A stretch of 64,000 nt of DNA from Marifrigoribacter sp965178585 (lineage in GTDB: Bacteria > Bacteroidota > Bacteroidia > Flavobacteriales > Flavobacteriaceae). The translations under genes were made by a program, and so were the position numbers. Position 1 is the first letter of the stretch; every line of letters begins with the position of its first letter. Below are positions 16,516-25,762 of the stretch, piece by piece. The notes under the pieces are model-generated. The model was not told the origin of the DNA. It searched no databases and was given only the letters and a program-made list of their open reading frames with translations. The DNA is taken from positions 1,860,001 through 1,924,000 of the forward strand of contig OZ238267.1 in assembly GCA_965178585.1 (NCBI GenBank), read 5' to 3'.

Positions 16516-17785
16516 GTATCAATTCACTCATTTTAGCGGTTAACTCTCTCCTACTATACTTCGATATGTTTTGAGATTCAATAGTAAGCTTTCCTTGTTT
16601 AAAATCTTTATAATAAGAAGTAATTTGATTTTTCAATATTTCTTCTTCTGAATAGCCAAAATAATTACCTGTATTGGTTTCTTTAATTATAGTTTGAACA
16701 TCGCTCCCAGAAGGTCCAAGCGCAATTATTGGACGCTCTGCTGCTAAATATTCAAATAATTTACCTGGAATAATAGCCTTAGTCTCTGGACGATCCATTT
16801 CAACTAATAATAAAACTTGTGCATTATGTTGCAACTGAAGTGCTTGTTGGTGAGAAACATAACCCAACACATCGCAATTCTGTTTTAAACCTGCTTGATT
16901 AATACTAGATAATATATCATCACTAAGTACTCCTGCAAGCTTTATTTTAAAATCCTTTGCAAAAGATTTATCTTCATATACAAGTTCTGAAAGCACTTTC
17001 CAAAGGATCTCAGGATTTCGATCACTCAATAAAGAACCAATATGCACTAAAGAAAATGATTCGTCTGGAACAATAACCAACTTTTCTGATTTATCATATC
17101 CATTTGTGATAACTTCAATTGGGTTATTAGTAATTTTTTCAAACTCCAACTTTGTATTGCTGCTGGTAACTACTACAAGGTCAGCATTATTTAAAACCTT
17201 CGATTCTAACTTCAAATGCTTTTTTTTGGAGGAGTTATTTAATTGCAAAGATTTATGATAATGAATCGTAGTCCAAGGATCTCTAAAATCTGCTAACCAT
17301 TTAACACCCATTTTCTCTTTAAGCTCCATACCTATTAAATGCAGGCTATGAGGTGGACCAGAAGTAATTACTACATCTATTTTATTTTCTGAAAGATACT
17401 TGTTTAAAAAAGCTACAGATGGTTTTACCCATCCAATTCTTGCATCAGGAATAAAAAAATTACCTCGAATCCATAACAACATTTTTTCTACAAAAGATTG
17501 CTTTTTATTAGTAATAATCCCACTACTAACTTGATTCGTTTTCTTTTTTGAAAAGATTTTTGCTATCCCGTAGGGTTCCTTAATTGGAAACCTAATAATC
17601 TCTATGCCATCAGGTATTTCAGAAACAATACTTTTATCCTGTAATGGATAATGAGGATTATCTGGTACAAAAACGACAGGATCTATACCAAATTCTTTAA
17701 AGTAAGTAGCAAATTTCAACCATCTCTGAACACCTGGACCTCCTGCTGGTGGCCAATAATAAGTTATTATAAGTGCTCTCTTCAT
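16505..17785 (-). CDS. Glycosyltransferase, GT4-like (GT-B fold)
   Basis: 426 aa, cytosolic or membrane-peripheral. The N-terminal Rossmann domain begins ALIITYYWPPAGGPGVQRW, the glycine-rich entry typical of GT4 enzymes with a broken YYWPP signature. The C-terminal domain has the donor-binding segment PGKLFEYLAAERPIIAL (about 343-359) with the first Glu of the EX7E motif. It probably transfers a sugar from a nucleotide-sugar donor to an envelope polysaccharide or lipid carrier. It starts 6 bases after the YfhO gene ends, an operon with that membrane protein. The acceptor is unknown. Confidence 0.85.
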   Translation of the reverse strand: MKRALIITYYWPPAGGPGVQRWLKFATYFKEFGIDPVVFVPDNPHYPLQDKSIVSEIPDGIEIIRFPIKEPYGIAKIFSKKKTNQVSSGIITNKKQSFVEKMLLWIRGNFFIPDARIGWVKPSVAFLNKYLSENKIDVVITSGPPHSLHLIGMELKEKMGVKWLADFRDPWTTIHYHKSLQLNNSSKKKHLKLESKVLNNADLVVVTSSNTKLEFEKITNNPIEVITNGYDKSEKLVIVPDESFSLVHIGSLLSDRNPEILWKVLSELVYEDKSFAKDFKIKLAGVLSDDILSSINQAGLKQNCDVLGYVSHQQALQLQHNAQVLLLVEMDRPETKAIIPGKLFEYLAAERPIIALGPSGSDVQTIIKETNTGNYFGYSEEEILKNQITSYYKDFKQGKLTIESQNISKYSRRELTAKMSELILKL

Positions 17786-17791
17786 GATTTA

Positions 17792-20233
17792 CTATTCATT
17801 TTTGAGCGGTTCTTTTTTTCTAGAATTAAAATACACGCCACCAACTAAAACAAACAAAAACAATATGCTACTAGCTAATGAAATTTTACTACCCGTTTTA
17901 ACAACCTGAGGTTCAAAATTAAATTCAATGGTATGATTCCCTTCAGGAATTTTCATTGCTCTTAGTAAATAATTTGCTCTAATATAATCAGCAGGTTGAC
18001 CATCTATAAAGGCATTCCAACCATCAGAATAATACACTTCAGAAAAAAGTGCCAATTGTGGAGATGTTGTAGAGGATTCATAAACCAATTTATTTGGGGC
18101 ATGGCTTTTTAAATTAATAACTGCTGTAGAGTCCCTTTGAATATTATCCAAAGGTAATTTTTCAGAAAATTCTTTATGTATAATTGCGGTTCTTTTTGTG
18201 TCCAAGCTATCAAGTAACAATAGCTCTTCATTAGCATTATCTGCAAACATTACATTTTCTACAAACCAAGCTGGTCCATTAGCGTATGGGTTACGTTGAG
18301 AAATTTCAGTACCACTATTTCCTTGAGTAATGATATATCTAACATTCATCATATTTAATATGCCAATATCCCCTTTGCTTAAGTAAAAATTATCAATGTC
18401 TTGGATTCGACCAGGTTTTGCCGCATGATACCCTCCTAAAGCATTATGAAAAAAACTAGCTCGGCCACTATTAAATGGGCTGGAAGTAACATCATACACT
18501 CTAAAATAATCTTTGTCTTTTAATATTTCTTTATCTGCAAAATTCTCTTGAAAAGGATGATTCATAATCCTTGCCATTACAAAATCATCATTATTAACAT
18601 AACGTCTGTCAACTCCAACCAAATCAATTAAAATTAAAATTGCAAATAGAGCGATTACTGTTCCTTGTTTTAATTTTGACTTCAAATAAAACCATAATAA
18701 TCCTGAAGCTATTAACACTAAAACTAAAGTTCTAATCGCATCATTGGTAAATAAAGTCATTCTATCTTCTTTCATTGCATCAACAAAAGAAGGACCCAAA
18801 TCTTTTTGAAAATAAGAATCATAAGGGCTTGCAAAATCAAATAGTGAAGATTTAAATAAGATAAATAATATGGTTATTCCACCAGTAATTCCAGCTGTAT
18901 AGAGCAATGCTTTAGTTTTTTTATCGGTATCAATAGATTTATTAAAAAGAAATTGTTGCAATCCTAAAATCCCCAAAACTGGTAATACTAATTCTAAAAG
19001 AACTTGAATAGATGAAACTGCTCTAAACTTATTATATAGAGGAATATATTCAATAAAAAAGTCTGTAAGTATTGAAAAGTTTTTACCCCAAGACAACAAT
19101 ATGCTCAACATAAAACCACTAACTAGCCACCATTTTAGTTTTCCTTTAATCAAAAACAAAGACAATATGGCTAAGAAAATAATCATTGCTCCAACATAGG
19201 CCGGTGCTGCAACAATTGGTTGATCTCCCCAATACATAGGTACTTGGTTCAATATCTGATTAGCCTCTTGTGGAGATGCTCCCAATTGCATGATAGCATC
19301 TAATGATTTTGGGTTATCTGGCAATGGTTCTGAAGAACCGCCTCCCATAAATCGAGGAATAAACAAATTAAAGCTTTCTAATTTCCCGTAGCTATATTCT
19401 GTTATATAATCATAATCCAGCCCTTTATTTGCTTCCTTAGCACTTCCATCAGGGTTGATTGTTAATTCGCTTTTACCACGGGTAGAAGTATCTGCATATT
19501 CTTTTGTTGCTAAAATATTAGTAGCATTGAGTCCTATTGCAAAAACAACAGCTACAACTAAAACTCCAACTCCTTTAAAAAATTTAGGTAAGGTTTTATT
19601 CTTGTATGCTTCAATTAAGTAAACAATTCCAATTATTATTACCAACAAGAGTAAGTAATATGTCATTTGAAAGTGATTTGCTACCAACTCTAATGCCATG
19701 GCAATAGTTGTTAAAATAAACCCTTTCAAATAATCTCCCCTTAAAGCTAAGAGGATTCCACTCAAAACTAAAGGCATATAAGCAATAGCATGTGCTTTAG
19801 CATTATGTCCAACACCTAAAATAATAATTAAATAGGTAGAAAAACCAAAAGCCAGAGCGCCAACAAAAGCCAATTTATAATCTAATTTTAGCACTAAAAA
19901 CAAAATATACATTCCAATAAAATATAGAAACAGATAATCTGCTGGCCTAGGTAAGAACCTTAAAGTAAAGTCTAAATTTTTAATATAATTATGTGGGTAT
20001 TTTGCTCCTAATTGATACGTTGGCATTCCTCCAAATGCAGAATTGGTCCAATAGGTTTCTTCACCGGTAGCCTTCCTAAAATCATTTTGTTGTTTAGCCA
20101 TTCCTGTATATTGAACAATATCACTTTGAAAAATCTTTTTACCTTGTAACACAGGGCTAAAGTATGCTAAGGAAATAATTACAAATAAAATTAAAACAAT
20201 AAAATGTGGAAGAAATTTATATAAACGCTGCAT
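17792..20233 (-). CDS. YfhO-family integral membrane protein
   Basis: 813 aa. A long N-terminal part with a dozen or so hydrophobic segments (from YKFLPHFIVLILFVIISLAY onward), a large C-terminal extracytoplasmic region (about 520-770), and one last membrane helix near 785-803. The organisation and length match the YfhO family (GT-C-like multi-spanning proteins); Gram-positive homologues take part in glycosylating lipoteichoic acid. Here it is followed after 6 bases by a GT4 glycosyltransferase, consistent with envelope glycan assembly. Donor and acceptor are unknown. Confidence 0.88.
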   Translation of the reverse strand: MQRLYKFLPHFIVLILFVIISLAYFSPVLQGKKIFQSDIVQYTGMAKQQNDFRKATGEETYWTNSAFGGMPTYQLGAKYPHNYIKNLDFTLRFLPRPADYLFLYFIGMYILFLVLKLDYKLAFVGALAFGFSTYLIIILGVGHNAKAHAIAYMPLVLSGILLALRGDYLKGFILTTIAMALELVANHFQMTYYLLLLVIIIGIVYLIEAYKNKTLPKFFKGVGVLVVAVVFAIGLNATNILATKEYADTSTRGKSELTINPDGSAKEANKGLDYDYITEYSYGKLESFNLFIPRFMGGGSSEPLPDNPKSLDAIMQLGASPQEANQILNQVPMYWGDQPIVAAPAYVGAMIIFLAILSLFLIKGKLKWWLVSGFMLSILLSWGKNFSILTDFFIEYIPLYNKFRAVSSIQVLLELVLPVLGILGLQQFLFNKSIDTDKKTKALLYTAGITGGITILFILFKSSLFDFASPYDSYFQKDLGPSFVDAMKEDRMTLFTNDAIRTLVLVLIASGLLWFYLKSKLKQGTVIALFAILILIDLVGVDRRYVNNDDFVMARIMNHPFQENFADKEILKDKDYFRVYDVTSSPFNSGRASFFHNALGGYHAAKPGRIQDIDNFYLSKGDIGILNMMNVRYIITQGNSGTEISQRNPYANGPAWFVENVMFADNANEELLLLDSLDTKRTAIIHKEFSEKLPLDNIQRDSTAVINLKSHAPNKLVYESSTTSPQLALFSEVYYSDGWNAFIDGQPADYIRANYLLRAMKIPEGNHTIEFNFEPQVVKTGSKISLASSILFLFVLVGGVYFNSRKKEPLKNE

Positions 20234-20317
20234 CTTGTTTTTTAAAAAATAACTTGGGTAATTTATGAAAAATTGTGGGATTTCTTTTAATTAAGAGTAA
20301 GAGAAGTTTATATAGTA

Positions 20318-20596
20318 TTATTCTACTTCTTCATAATCGACGTACTCTCCAACTTCAGGGTTTGACGTTTTTGTATTTGCTTGTGATTTATCAATTGTTA
20401 CCTTTCCTTCTTCATTTTTCTGCTGTGGATTGTTCTGAAAAGGATCATTCCCAAATGTTTGGCCAAATCGTTCGTTTGCTTTCTTTGCAATATATTTCAT
20501 TAAATATGGCTTTAAAAATTTAAAAATAATCTTTAAACCATAATATACCAGAAGTATAATTAATATCGTTTGTAAAAAAGAATCCATAGTTGTCAT
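20318..20596 (-). CDS. DUF4834 family small membrane protein
   Basis: 92 aa. One hydrophobic segment (about 8-24) followed by a short basic helix and a polar tail rich in Asn, Gln and Lys that ends with acidic residues (EYVDYEEVE). Sequence and length match the flavobacterial DUF4834 family of unknown function. A Met four codons in (MDSF) is an alternative start. A TAnnTTTG box lies 12 bases upstream at 20608. Confidence 0.82.
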   Translation of the reverse strand: MTTMDSFLQTILIILLVYYGLKIIFKFLKPYLMKYIAKKANERFGQTFGNDPFQNNPQQKNEEGKVTIDKSQANTKTSNPEVGEYVDYEEVE

Positions 20597-20607
20597 TAAA
20601 ATCTTTT

Positions 20608-20615
20608 CAAAAATA
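20608..20615 (-). promoter_or_regulatory. Putative -7 promoter box of the DUF4834 gene
   Basis: TATTTTTG on the minus strand, 12 bases before the ATG at 20596. No clear -33 element. Confidence 0.45.
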
Positions 20616-20668
20616 CAAATAGAATAGATAATTTAAGAAAAACTACTATTAAATAAATGATAAATATA

Positions 20669-20676
20669 TATCTTTG
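20669..20676 (+). promoter_or_regulatory. Putative -7 promoter box of the 20695 gene
   Basis: TATCTTTG, exact TAnnTTTG match, 18 bases before the ATG at 20695. It argues against the in-frame TTG at 20674 as a start codon. Confidence 0.55.
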
Positions 20677-20694
20677 AACTTAACCGAATACCAT

Positions 20695-21732
20695 ATGAAA
20701 ATCAATCAGAAACTCATTCTTTTCCTTTTATTATTCAGTACCTTCAAAGTCTTTGCACAATACACTGAGACTATTAACTCTAATAGACCCGGGTTTTCTC
20801 AAGGAGCATTTTCAGTTGGAAAACAAATTCTTCAATTTGAAGCAGGTTTTGGTTTAGGAAAGGAAGAACATAGTCTATTAAATACTGAAACTAATGCTTT
20901 TATAATAGATTACAATGTTAGATACGGAGTTTGGAAAGAAGAACTTGAGGTTAGTTTGATTGGAGCTTATCAATCTAATAATGTAACTGAGATTGAGAAT
21001 GGTTATAATTATAAAGAGAGTAATTTTACATCCAATACCCTTGGTGCTAAGTATTTATTTTTTGATCCTTACCGCAAAAAAGAGTTAGAAAAACCAAACT
21101 TATACAGTTGGAAAGCTAATAACGGGTTTCATTGGAAGGATTTAGTACCAGCGATTTCTATCTATGCGGGTGCAAACTTTGATCAAGCAGACAACCCTTT
21201 AACCCATATCTCTAACAATACAATAACATACTTTTCTGAAAATGTAGAAACAGGAATTGAAATCAGCCCTACTGTTGCAATAGCAACTCAAAACAATTGG
21301 GGAAGTTGGGTTTTCGTTATCAATCTTATTGGTGAGCGATTTACTTTAGACGAAAAATCATTTTCATATATTTTAACCTTGACTCATACGTTTAATGCTA
21401 AACTTTCGGCATTTATTGAAAACCAAGGAATTAAAAGTGATTTTTACGCAGATCAAATATTTCGAGGCGGAGCTGCATACTTAGTTAATAAAGATTTTCA
21501 AGTTGATGCAGCTATTCTATTGAATTTTAAAGATACTCCTTCCCGTTTATATGGGAGATTAGGAATTTCCTATAGATTTGATATGCATAAACAAGATGAG
21601 TATTTAGAAGAGAAAGGAAAAGCTGGAAGAGAGAAAAAGAAAGAAGAAAAAAGTACTACAGAAAAGAAAAAAGGAACTAAGAAAAGTAAACGAAAAGATA
21701 GTTTAGACTTTGAAGATGACGGAGGAATTTAG
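20695..21732 (+). CDS. Outer-membrane beta-barrel protein (phenol-degradation MetA-type transporter family)
   Basis: 345 aa from the ATG at 20695. Residues 1-21 are a signal peptide (hydrophobic LILFLLLFSTF, cleavage near VFAQ). The rest shows alternating amphipathic strands, with openings such as SNRPGFSQGAFSVGKQILQF, typical of the small porin-like transporter family often linked to meta-cleavage pathway MetA. The last 30 residues or so are a highly charged Lys/Glu tail (KAGREKKKEEKSTTEKKKG), unusual for a barrel end and probably periplasmic. The GNAT-like gene starts 11 bases downstream, so they form an operon. Substrate unknown. Confidence 0.78.
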   Translation: MKINQKLILFLLLFSTFKVFAQYTETINSNRPGFSQGAFSVGKQILQFEAGFGLGKEEHSLLNTETNAFIIDYNVRYGVWKEELEVSLIGAYQSNNVTEIENGYNYKESNFTSNTLGAKYLFFDPYRKKELEKPNLYSWKANNGFHWKDLVPAISIYAGANFDQADNPLTHISNNTITYFSENVETGIEISPTVAIATQNNWGSWVFVINLIGERFTLDEKSFSYILTLTHTFNAKLSAFIENQGIKSDFYADQIFRGGAAYLVNKDFQVDAAILLNFKDTPSRLYGRLGISYRFDMHKQDEYLEEKGKAGREKKKEEKSTTEKKKGTKKSKRKDSLDFEDDGGI

Positions 21733-21743
21733 AATAATATTTT

Positions 21744-22862
21744 ATGATTAAAGTAAAGGAAATAAAGTCTAAGAAGGAATTATTACAATTTGTAAAGTTT
21801 CCTTTTTCTTTATATAAAAATTGCAAATATTGGGTTCCTCCTCTTACTAATGATGAGTTGGAAACTTTTGACAAAATAAACAATCCTGTTTTTAAAAATG
21901 CTGAAGCAACTTTCTTTTTGGCATATAAAAATGAGGAAATTGTTGGTAGAATTGTAGTTATAATTAACCATATTGAAGTAGACGAGCTCAAAAAGAAGAA
22001 AGTTCGATTTGGTTGGTTAGACATGATTGATGATATTAAAGTAACTAAAGCCTTATTGCAAAAAGTATATGATATTGGTAAAGAAAATAATCTTGAATAT
22101 GCAGAAGGCCCTGTAGGCTTTTCTAATATGGAAAAAGCTGGTATTTTAACCTTTGGTTTTGAAGAGTTAAATACTATGATTACTTGGTATCATTATCCTT
22201 ATTATGCTGAACATTTAAAATCATTAGGATACCAAAAACAAGCAACTTGGGTTGAATTTAGATTACAAAACCCAACTGAAACTTCACATAAAGTAAAAAG
22301 ATTTTCAGGCTTGATTAAAGAGAAGTATAATTTAGAGGTAATTCGATTTAAAAAGAAGAAAAACATTTTACCCTATGTTGATGATATGTTTGGATTACTT
22401 AATAAAACTTATAATTCATTACAAACATTTGTACCTATTCAGCAGTATCAAATAAATCATTATAAAGAAAAATACTTTAATTTTATAAACCCTGAGTATA
22501 TCACTTGTATTTTGGATAAAAATAAAAAATTAATTGCATTTTCAATTGTAATGCCCTCCTTTTCAAAAGCCTTAAAGAAAGCAAATGGGTCAATATTTCC
22601 TTTTGGTTGGTATCACCTAATGAAAGCTCAAAAGAAAAATGATACTGCTGCCTTTTATTTAATTGGAGTAGATCCTGAATACCAAGGAAGAGGTGTTACT
22701 GCTTTAATATTTGAAGAAATGGGTGCTATATTTAAACAAAAAGGAATAGTACAAACTGAAACAAACCCTGAACTTGAAGAAAATGTTGCTGTTCAACAAC
22801 TATGGAAAGATAATAGTCCCGTAAAACATAAAGAACGTAGTACTTTTAGAATAGATTTATAA
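21744..22862 (+). CDS. GNAT-like N-acyltransferase family protein
   Basis: 372 aa, cytosolic. The N-terminal half has a GNAT-like beginning (MIKVKEIKSKKELLQFVKFP) and the strand-turn FFLAYKNEEIVGRIVVIIN (about 57-75). The C-terminal part has a second acetyl-CoA-binding-like segment, YLIGVDPEYQGRGVTALIFE (about 311-330), with the R/Q-x-x-G-x-G/A loop. From memory, relatives in flavobacteria are sometimes labelled GTP cyclohydrolase, for which I see no motif. It lies between the porin-like gene and the cupin lipoprotein gene; the latter begins directly after its stop. Confidence 0.75.
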   Translation: MIKVKEIKSKKELLQFVKFPFSLYKNCKYWVPPLTNDELETFDKINNPVFKNAEATFFLAYKNEEIVGRIVVIINHIEVDELKKKKVRFGWLDMIDDIKVTKALLQKVYDIGKENNLEYAEGPVGFSNMEKAGILTFGFEELNTMITWYHYPYYAEHLKSLGYQKQATWVEFRLQNPTETSHKVKRFSGLIKEKYNLEVIRFKKKKNILPYVDDMFGLLNKTYNSLQTFVPIQQYQINHYKEKYFNFINPEYITCILDKNKKLIAFSIVMPSFSKALKKANGSIFPFGWYHLMKAQKKNDTAAFYLIGVDPEYQGRGVTALIFEEMGAIFKQKGIVQTETNPELEENVAVQQLWKDNSPVKHKERSTFRIDL

Positions 22863-23252
22863 ATGAGAATTTTATTTAAGAAATATAGCTTTTTAAGCTT
22901 GATTGTTTTTTCTTTAGTTTTATTTAATTCTTGTAAATCTAAATCCACCTTACCCGACCCTTTAGCAGCAGGTTGGGAAGGGAATTCAGTTTGCGAACTC
23001 TTGGAAGAAAATTCAGAACAAAGAATCTTAAAATGTACTTTTGATCCGGGTGTAGGACATGACCGTCATTATCACCTTCCACATTTTGGATATGCAGTAG
23101 CAGGAAGCACTTTTAGAATAACAGATACAACCGGAACTAAAGAAATAAAAGTTAAAACTGGTAGTTATTTTAATAGTAAAGGAACCGAATGGCACGAAGT
23201 GCTAAATGTTGGAGATAGCACTGCAGTATTTCTTATTATTGAACCTAAATAA
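22863..23252 (+). CDS. Cupin-fold lipoprotein
   Basis: 129 aa. An N-terminal lipoprotein signal (hydrophobic LIVFSLVLFNSC, lipobox Cys at about residue 24) predicts an exported, lipid-anchored protein. The remainder is a single small cupin barrel with DRHYHLPHFGYAVAG (about 75-89) supplying His metal ligands and a later EWHEV His. The ATG follows the stop of the upstream gene without a spacer, indicating translational coupling. Enzymatic or binding role unknown. It ends against the convergent oxoamine synthase gene with no gap. Confidence 0.8.
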   Translation: MRILFKKYSFLSLIVFSLVLFNSCKSKSTLPDPLAAGWEGNSVCELLEENSEQRILKCTFDPGVGHDRHYHLPHFGYAVAGSTFRITDTTGTKEIKVKTGSYFNSKGTEWHEVLNVGDSTAVFLIIEPK

Positions 23253-24515
23253 TTACTCACCCATTGCAGCAGCAACCGCAGCAGATAACCTTTTGTAAGT
23301 ACCGTTTTCTAATCGATCTCTAATAGCTGAAAAGGCATCTAATGTTATTTTAACATCTTCTAAATTATGAGATGCTGTTGGTATCATACGTAATAATATA
23401 AGCCCTTTAGGTATTACAGGATAAACTACAATAGAACAAAATATTCCGTAATTTTCACGCAGATCTTTTACTAATGCCATAGCTTCAGGTATAGAACCTT
23501 TAAGGTAAACTGGAGTTACACAACTTTGAGTAGTACCAATATCAAAACCTCTTTCTTTTAAGCCTCCTTGTAGTGCATTTACATTTTCCCAAAGTTTATT
23601 TTTTAACTCAGGCATGGTACGTAACATATCTAAACGTTTTAAAGCACCTTCAACTAATTGCATTTGAAGCGATTTAGCAAACATTTGAGAACGAAGATTG
23701 TATTTTAAATAATTAATAATTTCTTCATCTGCTGCTATAAAAGCACCTGTACTAGCCATTGCTTTTGCAAAAGTAGCAAAATAAACATCTATATCTTTTT
23801 GAACTCCTTGTTCTTCACCTGCTCCAGCACCTGTTTTTCCTAAAGTTCCAAAACCGTGAGCATCATCTACAAAAAGTCTAAAATTATATTTTTTCTTAAG
23901 AGCAACAATTTCTTTTAATCTTCCTTGTTCTCCTCTCATTCCAAAAACCCCTTCGGATATTAAAAGGATACCTCCACCACTTGCTTTTGCCATTTTTGTT
24001 GCACGTTGAAGGTTTTTTTCGATACTCACTAAGTCATTATGCTTATACGTAAATCGCTTTCCTAAATGCAATCGTACACCATCAATAATACAAGCGTGAG
24101 CATCAACATCGTATACTATAATATCATCTTTAGAAACTAAGGCATCAATAGTCGAAACCATTCCTTGGTACCCAAAATTTAATAAATAAGAAGCTTCTTT
24201 TTGAACAAATTCTGCCAATTCATTTTGCAATTGTTCGTGCATATCTGTATGACCACTCATCATTCTTGCTCCCATAGGGTAAGCAGATCCATACTTAACT
24301 CCAGCCTCTGCATCAGCTTTCCTTACTTCAGGGTGATTTGCCAATCCTAAGTAATCATTGATACTCCAAGTAATTACTTCTTTACCTTGAAATTTCATTC
24401 GGTTAGAAATAGGACCTTCTAATTTTGGGAACACAAAATATCCCTCTGCAACTTCTGCCCATTTACCTAATGGTCCCTTATTTTTATATATCTTTTCGAA
24501 TAAATCTTTAGCCAT
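23253..24515 (-). CDS. PLP-dependent alpha-oxoamine synthase (serine palmitoyltransferase / CapB-like)
   Basis: 420 aa fold-type I PLP enzyme of the alpha-oxoamine synthase group (KBL, BioF, SPT). The family joins an acyl-CoA or acyl-ACP with an amino acid with loss of CO2. Visible marks are the Gly-rich PMGARMMSGHTDMHEQLQ, DDAHGFGTLG with the PLP-binding Asp/His, and the Schiff-base Lys in TFAKAMASTG. In Bacteroidota, close relatives make sphinganine or, with cysteate, the sulfonolipid capnine. The neighbouring cysteate/cysteine-synthase-like gene favours the latter, but this is inference. It has its own promoter (24540-24569) after a terminator, so it is not a simple operon with that gene. 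Confidence 0.8.
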   Translation of the reverse strand: MAKDLFEKIYKNKGPLGKWAEVAEGYFVFPKLEGPISNRMKFQGKEVITWSINDYLGLANHPEVRKADAEAGVKYGSAYPMGARMMSGHTDMHEQLQNELAEFVQKEASYLLNFGYQGMVSTIDALVSKDDIIVYDVDAHACIIDGVRLHLGKRFTYKHNDLVSIEKNLQRATKMAKASGGGILLISEGVFGMRGEQGRLKEIVALKKKYNFRLFVDDAHGFGTLGKTGAGAGEEQGVQKDIDVYFATFAKAMASTGAFIAADEEIINYLKYNLRSQMFAKSLQMQLVEGALKRLDMLRTMPELKNKLWENVNALQGGLKERGFDIGTTQSCVTPVYLKGSIPEAMALVKDLRENYGIFCSIVVYPVIPKGLILLRMIPTASHNLEDVKITLDAFSAIRDRLENGTYKRLSAAVAAAMGE

Positions 24516-24539
24516 TATTATAAGTTTCTATATACGGGG

Positions 24540-24569
24540 CAAAAATACTTAATTTTTGCAGGATAGCAA
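24540..24569 (-). promoter_or_regulatory. Promoter (TTG-N19-TATTTTTG) of the oxoamine synthase gene
   Basis: On the minus strand TTG (24569-24567) is followed after 19 bases by TATTTTTG (24547-24540). This is a consensus Bacteroidota promoter, about 25 bases before the ATG at 24515. Confidence 0.7.
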
Positions 24570-24600
24570 TAAACTTCTTTATAAGAAATTAACATATAAA

Positions 24601-24626
24601 AAAAGCCACTAGATTTAGTGGCTTTT
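24601..24626 (-). terminator. Rho-independent terminator of the 24648 gene
   Basis: AAAAGCCACTA (24601-24611) pairs perfectly with TAGTGGCTTTT (24616-24626) around GATT. It is 22 bases past the stop codon of the minus-strand synthase gene, with T-runs in both directions. Confidence 0.88.
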
Positions 24627-24647
24627 TTATAATATTCTTAATAATGA

Positions 24648-25685
24648 TTATTTCACATAGTGTATTTCAGATTCTTCTTTGATTTTAACATCTAAAAAGC
24701 CTTGCTGTTCCATCCACTTATTACTGTAAACTTTACTCATATATCTTGAGCCATGATCAGGAAATATAACCACTACAACACTATCTTTATCAAAGACACC
24801 TTCATCATTTAGTTGTTTTAATCCTTCAATAGCAGCACCACTTGTATAACCTACAAATAATCCTTCTTTACTAGCAATTTCCCTTGCAGAGTGTGCACTA
24901 CCTTCATCAGTAACTTTTACAAACCTGTCTATTTGATCAAAATCCGTAGCAGTAGGAATTAAGTTTTTTCCTAATCCTTCTATACGATATGGATAAATTT
25001 CATCTTCATCAAACTCTCTAGTTTCATGGTATTTTTTTAATACAGATCCATAAGCATCTATACCGATGATATTAACATCTCTATTTTGCTCTTTTAGAAA
25101 GCGAGCTATACCCGAAATCGTACCTCCAGTACCACTACAAGCAACTAAATGAGTGATTTTCCCTTCAGTTTGTTTCCAGATTTCTGGGCCTGTAGAGTTA
25201 TAATGAGCTTCTATATTTAATTCATTAAAGTATTGGTTAATATATATAGAGCCTTCTGTTTCTTTATGTAGTCTTTTTGCAACTTCGTAATAAGAATTAG
25301 GATCATCAGCTGGAACGTGAGCTGGGCAAACATATACCTCTGCTCCCATCGTTTTCAACATATCAATCTTATCTGCAGATGATTTTGAACTTACTGCAAG
25401 GATACACTTGTATCCTTTAATAATACTTACCATTGCCAAACTAAAACCAGTGTTTCCACTTGTAGTTTCAATAATTGTATCACCAGGATTAAGAATGCCT
25501 TTTCTTTCAGCTTCTTCAATTATATATAATGCAATTCTATCTTTAGTAGAATGTCCTGGATTAAATCCTTCGACTTTTGCATAAAAACTTCCACTATATT
25601 TAGAAGTAATTTTGTTTAGCTTTATTAATGGTGTATTACCAATTAATGCTAACATATTGTCATATACATTTAAATCTTCTTTCAT
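24648..25685 (-). CDS. PLP-dependent cysteine synthase / cystathionine beta-synthase-like (possibly cysteate synthase)
   Basis: 345 aa fold-type II PLP enzyme. Motifs: NTPLIKL near residue 18; the Schiff-base Lys in NPGHSTKDR (about 42-50); the substrate loop TSGNTGFSLA; and the phosphate-cradle SGTGGTISG (about 185-193). There are no CBS domains at the C-terminus. The family makes cysteine or cystathionine by beta-replacement; Bacteroidota CapA enzymes of this type make cysteate from O-phosphoserine and sulfite. Placement next to an oxoamine synthase gene makes the CapA reading attractive. A TAnnTTTG box is at 25740 and a terminator follows the stop. Confidence 0.82.
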   Translation of the reverse strand: MKEDLNVYDNMLALIGNTPLIKLNKITSKYSGSFYAKVEGFNPGHSTKDRIALYIIEEAERKGILNPGDTIIETTSGNTGFSLAMVSIIKGYKCILAVSSKSSADKIDMLKTMGAEVYVCPAHVPADDPNSYYEVAKRLHKETEGSIYINQYFNELNIEAHYNSTGPEIWKQTEGKITHLVACSGTGGTISGIARFLKEQNRDVNIIGIDAYGSVLKKYHETREFDEDEIYPYRIEGLGKNLIPTATDFDQIDRFVKVTDEGSAHSAREIASKEGLFVGYTSGAAIEGLKQLNDEGVFDKDSVVVVIFPDHGSRYMSKVYSNKWMEQQGFLDVKIKEESEIHYVK

Positions 25686-25739
25686 ATATGGGATTTATTT
25701 TATAAAAAATATGATAAAAATTTATTTTTTTTAACGGGA

Positions 25740-25747
25740 CAAATTTA
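25740..25747 (-). promoter_or_regulatory. Putative -7 promoter box of the 24648-25685 gene
   Basis: TAAATTTG on the minus strand, about 55 bases before the ATG at 25685. No strong -33 TTG seen. Confidence 0.45.
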
Positions 25748-25762
25748 CGATAAAAATATTAA

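Noticed and set aside
22009..22020. A third copy of the TTGGTTGGTTAG core inside the GNAT-like gene
   Set aside because: It lies in a well-supported coding frame, lacks the last three bases of the 15-mer and has no terminator nearby, so I treat it as chance.
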